DNA of 40,234 bases from Smithella sp. (GTDB lineage Bacteria > Desulfobacterota > Syntrophia > Syntrophales > Smithellaceae): NCBI GenBank assembly GCA_017993615.1, contig JAGOMJ010000003.1, forward strand, positions 1-40,234, given 5' to 3'. The translations under genes and the position numbers were made by a program. This document shows, in pieces, positions 34,276 to 40,234 of the stretch. How positions within the stretch are numbered: the first letter of the stretch is position 1; every line of letters begins with the position of its first letter. A model generated the notes under the pieces. The model was not told where the DNA came from. It made no database searches and saw nothing but the letters and a program-made list of their open reading frames with translations.

Positions 34276-34965
34276 TCACCGGATGGTTACAGAAGGAATC
34301 TGCTGCTCAAGTTGTTTTTTAATTTTTCGCAGTTTCTCTTCCGAAAAAGATTTTTCCTTCGCGAACTTTTTATCCAGTGTCTTCTTCGCCATAAAATTCT
34401 GCAGCACGTAATGACCGGCGCCGTTGATCATTTTTCCGATCTGCAAGATATCGTTTTCATCGAGCTGAGATTCCACAATCGTTGTGCGGAATTCATAGGG
34501 TATCTTTGCGTTTAAAACCAGCCGGATGCTTTCCTGAATAGCATCCTGATTCACATTGGCCTTGACAATGTCCCTGTACTTGTCTAGAGGCGCCTTGACA
34601 TCCATGGCGATGAAATCCAGCATGTTGTCGGCAATGAGGGTTTTGAGAACATTCGGCACAGAGCCGTTGGTATCCAGTTTAACCGCAAATCCTATTTTTT
34701 TGATCTGCCTGATGAAAGAGATCACATTATCCTGAATGGTCGGTTCGCCCCCGCAAATCGATACTGCGTCAAGTTTTCCTTTTCGCGATTCAAGAAAATC
34801 AATCACCTCACTGACTTTGATAGGTGTGCGAAATAAATCGGGATTGACCAATTCGGGATTATGGCAATAGGGACATTTGAAATTACATCCCTGGGTGAAT
34901 ATAATTGCGGAAATATACCCCGGATAATCAATAAGGGACACTCTCTGCAAACCGCCGATCTTCAT
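34276..34965 (-). CDS. nrdG: Anaerobic ribonucleotide reductase activating protein (radical SAM)
   Basis: 229 residues from the second of two adjacent ATGs, where GAGAGG has a better spacing. The radical-SAM triad CNFKCPYC and the following CGGEPT are visible. It installs the glycyl radical on NrdD using SAM and reduced Fe-S cluster. At 229 residues it is the longer pflA-like NrdG class. It is 71 bp downstream of nrdD on the same strand and would share its NrdR-controlled promoter. Confidence 0.95.
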   Translation of the reverse strand: MKIGGLQRVSLIDYPGYISAIIFTQGCNFKCPYCHNPELVNPDLFRTPIKVSEVIDFLESRKGKLDAVSICGGEPTIQDNVISFIRQIKKIGFAVKLDTNGSVPNVLKTLIADNMLDFIAMDVKAPLDKYRDIVKANVNQDAIQESIRLVLNAKIPYEFRTTIVESQLDENDILQIGKMINGAGHYVLQNFMAKKTLDKKFAKEKSFSEEKLRKIKKQLEQQIPSVTIR

Positions 34966-35036
34966 CATACGCCTCTCATAGATTAAAAAAACAAACGCGC
35001 CGCCGCGTCTGATGATTCTAGACTCTCATGATCCGT

Positions 35037-37124
35037 TTATTTGAATTTGAATTCCTGGCGCAAGTCAAACTCTTCCTGCTTGCCTTTATTCCACTGCTTG
35101 ACCGGCCTTAAGTAACCGACGACGCGGGAATAGACTTCACAATCATCCGCGCAGGTGGGACACTTCTCCTGTTCGCCTTTAATGTATCCATGAGACGGAC
35201 AGACGCTGAATGTGGGAGTGAAGGTGATGTACGGCAGATGATAATTGAAACAAATCTTCTGAACCAGTTTCTTGACGGATTGAGGATCGTCAATTCTTTC
35301 GCCGGCAAATATGTGAAACACCGTGCCGCCGGTATATTTGACCTGAATTTCATCCTGCAAATCCAGCGCTTCAAAGATATCGTCGGTATAATCCACCGGC
35401 AACTGGGTGGAATTGGTGTAAAACGGTTCCGCCTTTTTCGATTTGCCTTCGCTGGCCGTAATAATATCCGTGAACTTCTCTTTATCAATTTTCGCCAACC
35501 GGTACGACGTACCCTCTGCCGGCGTCGATTCCAGATTATAATTATTACCGGTTTCTTTCTGGAAACTGATCAATTTGTTTCGCATGAAATCCAAAACCTG
35601 CTTGGTGAATACCTGTCCCTTATCCGTCGCAACGTTCACGCCCAGCAGATTCAGACAAGCCTCGTTCATGCCGACCAGTCCGATCGTGGAGAAATGATTC
35701 TTCCAGTACTCGCCGAACCGTTCTTTCACTCCGCGCAGATAATACTTCGTATAGGGATAAAGATTTCCGTACGTGAACTTCTCCAGCACCTTTCTCTTGG
35801 TCTCCAGACTTTCCTTCGCCAGTTCCATCAGATGCTCCAGACGCGTCAAAAAATCCTTTTTGGATTTTGAAAGATAAGCAATCCGCGGCATGTTTATCGT
35901 AATGACACCGATAGATCCGGTCAGAGGATTGGAGCCGAACAAACCGCCGCCTCTCATTTCCAGCTCGCGGTTGTCGATTCTCAGGCGGCAGCACATGCTG
36001 CGGGCGTCTTCAGGATTCATGTCCGAATTAATAAAATTGGAAAAATAGGGAACGCCGTACTTGGCTGTCATTTCCCAGAGATCCTGCAAGTTGGGATCGT
36101 CCCAGTTAAAGTCCTTGGTAACGTTGTAGGTGGGAATTGGAAATGTAAACACCCTCCCCTTGGCGTCGCCTTCCGCCATCACCTGCAAAAAAGCCTTATT
36201 GAAAAGATTCATTTCTTCCTGAAATTCTCTGTAGGTCTCTTTCTGCGGCTTTCCGCCTATGATTACATTCTGGTCGGCGTAGTATTTCGGCACTGTTACA
36301 TCCAGGGTGACATTTGTAAAAGGCGTTTGAAATCCAACCCTTGTCGGCACATTAATATTGAAAATAAATTCCTGAAGGGCCTGTTTTATTTCTTTCATAG
36401 ACAAATTATCGTAGCGGATGAATGGAGCAAGCAAGGTATCAAAATTGGAAAAGGCCTGAGCGCCGGCGGCTTCGCCCTGCAACGTATAAAAGAAATTCAC
36501 CACCTGTCCCAGCGCGCTGCGCAAGTGATTCGCCGGTTTGCTCTCCACTTTTCCGGACACGCCTTGAAATCCCTGCAGCAGCAGATCATAAAGATCCCAC
36601 CCCACGCAATAAACGGACAGCAGACTCAAATCGTGAATGTGAAAATCGCCTTCCGTATGCGCTTTGTGAATTTCCGGCGTGTAAATTTCATTGAGCCAGT
36701 AAACCTTGCTGACTTCCGAAGAAATATAATTATTCAATCCCTGCAGGGAGTAATCCATGTTGCTGTTTTCATTGATCTTCCAGTCAAGCTTCTTCAGGTA
36801 TTGATCGACGAGATCAACTTCCATTCGATTGGCGATATCTCTCAAACGGGAGTGCTGATCTCGATAAATGATGTACGCCTTTGCTGTCTTGCGGTACGGA
36901 GAGCTCAGCAGAACTTCTTCAACAACATCCTGAATTTCTTCTACGGACAGGATTTTGCTGTCGAAGAGTTTCTCGGCCAGATTCAGGACTTTGATCGTTA
37001 ATTTACGCGCCTCTTTGATGTCAAAATCGCCTGTGGCATTTCCGGCCTTGGCAATGGCATTGGTAATTTTTTCCGCGTTAAATTTAACCAGTCGCCCGTC
37101 TCTTTTTCTAATTTTAAGATTCAT
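35037..37124 (-). CDS. nrdD: Anaerobic ribonucleoside-triphosphate reductase
   Basis: 695 residues, class III reductase, making dNTPs without oxygen. An ATP-cone (3-90: KIRKRDGRLVKFNAEKI) provides allosteric control. The C-terminal domain has CPSH (642-645), CPTC (655-658) and Cys662 for zinc, and the glycyl radical Gly670 in SRVVGYLRP. The first zinc pair is Cys-x-x-His rather than Cys-x-x-Cys, a variant seen in part of the family. nrdG follows. Upstream are two NrdR-type boxes over the promoter, so repression when dATP is plentiful is expected. Confidence 0.98.
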   Translation of the reverse strand: MNLKIRKRDGRLVKFNAEKITNAIAKAGNATGDFDIKEARKLTIKVLNLAEKLFDSKILSVEEIQDVVEEVLLSSPYRKTAKAYIIYRDQHSRLRDIANRMEVDLVDQYLKKLDWKINENSNMDYSLQGLNNYISSEVSKVYWLNEIYTPEIHKAHTEGDFHIHDLSLLSVYCVGWDLYDLLLQGFQGVSGKVESKPANHLRSALGQVVNFFYTLQGEAAGAQAFSNFDTLLAPFIRYDNLSMKEIKQALQEFIFNINVPTRVGFQTPFTNVTLDVTVPKYYADQNVIIGGKPQKETYREFQEEMNLFNKAFLQVMAEGDAKGRVFTFPIPTYNVTKDFNWDDPNLQDLWEMTAKYGVPYFSNFINSDMNPEDARSMCCRLRIDNRELEMRGGGLFGSNPLTGSIGVITINMPRIAYLSKSKKDFLTRLEHLMELAKESLETKRKVLEKFTYGNLYPYTKYYLRGVKERFGEYWKNHFSTIGLVGMNEACLNLLGVNVATDKGQVFTKQVLDFMRNKLISFQKETGNNYNLESTPAEGTSYRLAKIDKEKFTDIITASEGKSKKAEPFYTNSTQLPVDYTDDIFEALDLQDEIQVKYTGGTVFHIFAGERIDDPQSVKKLVQKICFNYHLPYITFTPTFSVCPSHGYIKGEQEKCPTCADDCEVYSRVVGYLRPVKQWNKGKQEEFDLRQEFKFK

Positions 37125-37174
37125 AAAAACACTCCATCCGATGAAAAAAATAATATAAGAATAAATCCAAAATA

Positions 37175-37190
37175 GCGCTATATATTGGGG
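37175..37190 (-). promoter_or_regulatory. NrdR box 1 (downstream box)
   Basis: Core CTATATATTG (37178-37187) fits the NrdR consensus core CWATATATWG at every position. It would lie just after the predicted transcription start of nrdD, around +4 to +19. Confidence 0.8.
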
Positions 37191-37199
37191 TTGAAAAGG

Positions 37200-37228
37200 A
37201 TAGTACCACTATATATAGTAATTTTCAA
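37200..37228 (-). promoter_or_regulatory. Sigma-70-type promoter for nrdDG
   Basis: Minus strand TTGAAA (37223-37228), a 17-bp spacer and TACTAT (37200-37205), about 75 bp before the nrdD ATG. The spacer holds the second NrdR box, which would block polymerase. Confidence 0.6.
37206..37221 (-). promoter_or_regulatory. NrdR box 2 (promoter-spacer box)
   Basis: Perfect palindrome ACTATATATAGT within the 16-bp box (core CTATATATAG at 37209-37218). Its centre is 31 bp from the centre of box 1, three helical turns, as in known tandem NrdR sites. Confidence 0.85.
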
Positions 37229-37317
37229 GGGAATAATAAATAATTTTTAAAGTGGCTATTCCGATGGAAACTCAAAGAGATAGGCTGATTTTAGTGCAAA
37301 AAAAATACGAATTACGC

Positions 37318-39351
37318 TTAAATCTTGTTGTATTCGGAAAAGATCATGGAGAAAACGGCCCTCCCCTGTGTCGAGGACCTCAAATCGGTGGAATACCCGA
37401 ACATGGCCTTCAAGGGAACCTTCGCCTTAATTTCGCTGACCGTTCCTTTGGGATTAACGGCCTGAATTTCACCCTTCCGGGCATTAATGTCGCCGATCAC
37501 ATCTCCCATGAACTCGCTGGGCGTTATCACATCGACCATCATAATCGGTTCAAGCATGATGGGCTCCGCCTGACCGCAGCCGTCGCGAAATGCGGTTGAA
37601 GCGGCTATTTTATACCCCTGCGCTGAAGATTCGCCCTCACGGAAAGAACCGCCGATAATCGCGACTTCCGTATCCATGACAGGGTAACCATTTAACACGC
37701 CGTTCATCATTGCTTCCCGGATGCCCTCCTCGATGACTTCATGGAAATCCTGAGGAATGACGCTATCGTCAAGTTTTATGATCACGTCATTTCCCGAACC
37801 TCTCTTGCGCGGGGACAGGGCAATCCGGACGTGACCGAAATGCTTCTTTTCGCCAAGTTCTTTTTCAAATATACCTTCGATTTCCACTTTCTTCTGGATG
37901 GTTTCGCGGTAGACAACCCTGGGCCGGCCCACATTCACATGGCAGTTGAATTCCCGCAGCAAACGGTCAACAATAATTTCCAGATGCAGTTCCCCCATGC
38001 CGGAAATGATCGTCTGGGCGGTTTCATCTTCGTATTTCACCTTCAACGTCGGATCCTCTTCCACCAGCTTATCCAGCGCCGCCGTCAGTTTTTCCTGATC
38101 GGCTGGTGTTTTGGCTTCAATGGCCTGACTGATGACCGGTTCATAAAATTCAATCAGTTCCAGTAAAATCGGCTTCTGCTCCGCGCAAAGCGTATCGCCG
38201 GTGGTAGTGGATTTCAATCCCAGAACGGCAATGATATCTCCTGCGGAGGCCGAGTCTATCCTTTCACGTTTGTTGGCGTGCATGCGTAAAAGGCGGGCTA
38301 TCTTTTCCCGCCGTTTTTTTATCGGATTATAGATTTCGTTATTGACCTGAATTTTTCCGGAATAAATTCTCAGATAGGTGAGCTTTCTTCCCTCGTCCAT
38401 CATAATTTTGAACGCGAGCGCTGCCAAAGGGTCCTTCTCGGAACTTCGTCTGATCTCTTCTTCTTTCGTTACCGGATTCATTCCTTTGACGGGCGGAATA
38501 TCTTCAGGAGACGGCAGATAGTTGATAATGGCATCCAGAACGGGTTGTATCCCTTTGTTGCGCAGGGCTGAGCCGCACAAGACCGGAACAATTTTCAGAG
38601 ATATCGTCGCTTTTCTCAGCGCCTCTTCTATCTCAGCAATGGTAATTTCTTCACCGCCCAGGTACTTATCGGCAAGGCTGTCGTCAACCTCGGCAAGCGT
38701 TTCGATCATTTTATCGCGCTGCAACTTCACGTGATCGGCAAATTCCGACGGCACGTCCTGCTTAGACATTTCCGACCCGGATGTCGAATCGTTCCAGACG
38801 ATCATTTTCTGATTAATCAGATCCAGCACGCCACGAAAGTTATCTTCACTGCCGGCGGGAATTTGAATGGCGACGGGCAGAGAGGAAAAACGTTCCCGCA
38901 TCATTCCAATCACATTAAAATAATCGGCTCCCACTCGGTCCATTTTGTTAATAAACGCGATTTTCGGAACACCGTATTTGTCAGCCTGGTGCCAGACGGT
39001 TTCGGATTGCGGTTCGACACCGCCCACCGCGCAGAAGACGACCACGGCCCCGTCCAGCACGCGCAATGAACGTTCCACTTCTATGGTAAAATCCACATGC
39101 CCCGGTGTATCGATGACATGAATGTCATGATTGCGCCAGACACAGGTCGTCACGGCCGATGTTATGGTGATGCCTCTTTCCTGCTCCTGCGGCATCCAGT
39201 CCATTACCGCTTCACCGTCATGCACCTCGCCCATCTTGTAGGATTTGCCGGTATAGTAAAGGATTCTTTCCGTAACCGTTGTCTTTCCGGCGTCAATGTG
39301 TGCGACAATACCGATATTGCGCGTCCGGGCTATTTTTGATTTGGATGCCAT
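37318..39351 (-). CDS. fusA: Elongation factor G family GTPase
   Basis: 677 residues with complete G motifs: AHIDAGKTT (G1, about 17-25), DTPGHVDF (G3), NKMDRVG (G4), and all five EF-G domains to the C-terminal [13 protein letters not shown]. It moves tRNAs and mRNA on the ribosome. It is not in a str operon here (no rpsL, rpsG or tuf beside it), so it may be a second EF-G paralogue, as found in many bacteria, possibly one specialised in translocation or recycling. Which copy it is cannot be decided from this window. It is 9 bp after the GerMN gene. Confidence 0.95.
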   Translation of the reverse strand: MASKSKIARTRNIGIVAHIDAGKTTVTERILYYTGKSYKMGEVHDGEAVMDWMPQEQERGITITSAVTTCVWRNHDIHVIDTPGHVDFTIEVERSLRVLDGAVVVFCAVGGVEPQSETVWHQADKYGVPKIAFINKMDRVGADYFNVIGMMRERFSSLPVAIQIPAGSEDNFRGVLDLINQKMIVWNDSTSGSEMSKQDVPSEFADHVKLQRDKMIETLAEVDDSLADKYLGGEEITIAEIEEALRKATISLKIVPVLCGSALRNKGIQPVLDAIINYLPSPEDIPPVKGMNPVTKEEEIRRSSEKDPLAALAFKIMMDEGRKLTYLRIYSGKIQVNNEIYNPIKKRREKIARLLRMHANKRERIDSASAGDIIAVLGLKSTTTGDTLCAEQKPILLELIEFYEPVISQAIEAKTPADQEKLTAALDKLVEEDPTLKVKYEDETAQTIISGMGELHLEIIVDRLLREFNCHVNVGRPRVVYRETIQKKVEIEGIFEKELGEKKHFGHVRIALSPRKRGSGNDVIIKLDDSVIPQDFHEVIEEGIREAMMNGVLNGYPVMDTEVAIIGGSFREGESSAQGYKIAASTAFRDGCGQAEPIMLEPIMMVDVITPSEFMGDVIGDINARKGEIQAVNPKGTVSEIKAKVPLKAMFGYSTDLRSSTQGRAVFSMIFSEYNKI

Positions 39352-39360
39352 ATGCGTCGA

Positions 39361-39984
39361 TTAATTGTTAGGGGATTGCTCCGGGATAATGAGTTCGAGA
39401 TCCGGCGAAAAAAACTTGCCTGTTGAAATGTGGCCCTGAATCGAGGAAAGCTCCTTACCGTCAGCCAGAATTTTTACTCTTTTGATTTCCGGAATATTCT
39501 GCGTGATGGAATTCGTTAACGAATAAATCGTATTCATCTCCGCGGCAGAACTGCCTTGATACGCCTTGATCAGATCTTTGCTGAAATTAACATACGCAAC
39601 ATCATGATCCTTAATTTTGACATCCCGGAGCGAAACGTTTTTGGGAAAGGTATTCACCAGTCCCGTCTTGGAACCGTCAAGCAGAGCCTTGACGATTTCC
39701 TGAGCCTGCAACGCAATGTCGCTTTCCTTGATGACATGGCGCTTTTCAGCCTTCAAAAAACGCTCCTGCTGATCCGAAAAATAAATTTTAACAACCCGCC
39801 TTTCCTTTTTGGTCATGACGTCCGTATCGACGGGGGGGAACAGTGCGCTGAATATGGTAATAAAAAAAATGACGAGCAAGACTACACCGCCGCCAACAAT
39901 CAGCGAAAGGTAAAATACCCGGGTTGATTTTTTTATCTTCTTTTCCTTGATGCTCTCTGACCTTAGCTGTTTCTTGGTCGACAT
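39361..39984 (-). CDS. Membrane-anchored GerMN-domain protein
   Basis: 207 residues from the ATG preceded by GGAG with a 6-base spacing; an in-frame ATG four codons earlier overlaps its own ribosome site. A Lys-rich cytoplasmic tail is followed by one membrane helix (about 25-45) and a GerMN domain (about 60-190; KIYFSDQQERFL, VKALLDGSKTGLVNTFP, VNFSKDLIKAY). The GerMN fold occurs in spore germination and in many non-sporulating bacteria's envelope proteins with unknown role. Its position before fusA is probably incidental, though 9 bp spacing suggests one transcript. Confidence 0.85.
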   Translation of the reverse strand: MSTKKQLRSESIKEKKIKKSTRVFYLSLIVGGGVVLLVIFFITIFSALFPPVDTDVMTKKERRVVKIYFSDQQERFLKAEKRHVIKESDIALQAQEIVKALLDGSKTGLVNTFPKNVSLRDVKIKDHDVAYVNFSKDLIKAYQGSSAAEMNTIYSLTNSITQNIPEIKRVKILADGKELSSIQGHISTGKFFSPDLELIIPEQSPNN

Positions 39985-40060
39985 AAAATACTCCATTCCT
40001 CAGAAAAACGCTGCCAATCTATGGCATTTTATATGAACTGTCAAGAAGAACGAGCGTTGA

Positions 40061-40109
40061 TAAAAAAAACAGCCCCTGCATTGAGACATCAGAAACGCAG
40101 GAAGCTGTT
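40061..40109 (-). terminator. Intrinsic terminator of a gene to the right of the window
   Basis: Minus strand: AACAGC/GCTGTT and CCTGC/GCAGG stems (40104-40109 with 40068-40073; 40097-40101 with 40075-40079), a short internal loop, a 17-base loop and then a run of eight T. It ends a leftward transcript coming from beyond base 40234, or possibly a small RNA. On the plus strand it is followed by TTTTATTC, so it may work both ways. Confidence 0.75.
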
Positions 40110-40234
40110 TTATTCTTACAACTCTATCGTTCTGTTCGCCTGAAAATCCTTAATGGCTCATGATCCCCTTCCTACTTGGCTGCCGGGATAGTTTCCAATT
40201 CCGATTTATCAGAATTGGATAGTTCGACTTACGC
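40110..40234. other. Window-edge region without a clear gene; contains an 8-bp inverted repeat
   Basis: TCCAATTC (40194-40201) and GAATTGGA (40212-40219) form a perfect 8-bp stem with a 10-base loop. No frame on either strand gives a convincing coding end. It may be the tail of an upstream leftward gene or the start of an untranslated region. Confidence 0.3.

Noticed and set aside
40155-40234. Possible coding end on the minus strand reading VELSNSDKSELETIPAAK, reminiscent of a helix-hairpin-helix start
   Set aside because: It has a stop in frame directly before and another directly after, so it cannot be part of a normal gene end here; too short to support.
1-40234. CRISPR arrays, tRNA or rRNA genes, transposase or phage genes
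   Set aside because: No regularly spaced direct repeats, no tRNA-like T-loop plus acceptor pattern in any gap, and no mobile-element proteins were seen.

Overview
The window reads as ordinary chromosome of an anaerobic, diderm bacterium, most likely a Deltaproteobacterium (Desulfobacterota), possibly near Syntrophus or Smithella. The affiliation is inference. It rests on LPS export and Kdo genes (lptABC, kdsA, kdsC), sigma-54 with hpf-ptsN-rapZ, the order cmk-rpsA-sppA-ihfB, an oxygen-sensitive ribonucleotide reductase (nrdD/nrdG), a ferredoxin-thioredoxin-reductase-like Fe-S protein, and an adenylate kinase with the metal-binding lid known from Desulfovibrio. I see no rRNA, tRNA, CRISPR array, insertion sequence or prophage.

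Layout. 1-1985 (+): the C-terminal part of a large secreted or polymorphic-toxin-like protein, cut by the window edge, followed by a small membrane protein that could be its immunity partner. 2049-7670 (-): coaBC, family-4 uracil-DNA glycosylase, an NfeD-type membrane protease with its SPFH/slipin partner, a small membrane protein and a class I aminotransferase. 7671-7999: a structured non-coding stretch with a promoter. 8000-9313 (+): membrane-anchored M23 peptidase. 9341-19517 (-): a long envelope and sigma-54 block running xerD, TPR protein, kdsA, kdsC, then (own promoter) lptC, lptA, lptB, rpoN, then (own promoter and long leader) hpf, ptsN, then a terminator and rapZ.

19634-23813 (+): rpiB, a methyltransferase overlapping a three-part zinc-ribbon/Nudix/RsbRD-like protein, a palindromic interspersed repeat, a nitroreductase, a glutaredoxin-FTR pair and a stand-alone sigma-70 region 4.2 protein with clustered cysteines. 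24049-28547 (-): cmk, rpsA, sppA, ihfB and a crotonase-family gene. 28636-34178 (+): M48 protease with TPRs, FmdB-type zinc ribbon, adk, lepA, hemW. 34276-39984 (-): a GerMN-domain lipid- or membrane-anchored protein, an EF-G, then nrdD-nrdG behind a promoter carrying two NrdR-type boxes exactly 31 bp apart.

The best leads for something less described are the truncated toxin-like gene with its membrane partner, the RpoD-4.2-only protein, the zinc-ribbon/Nudix/RsbRD fusion, and the glutaredoxin-FTR pair with a variant Cys motif. The cleanest regulatory result is the NrdR-box promoter of nrdDG.
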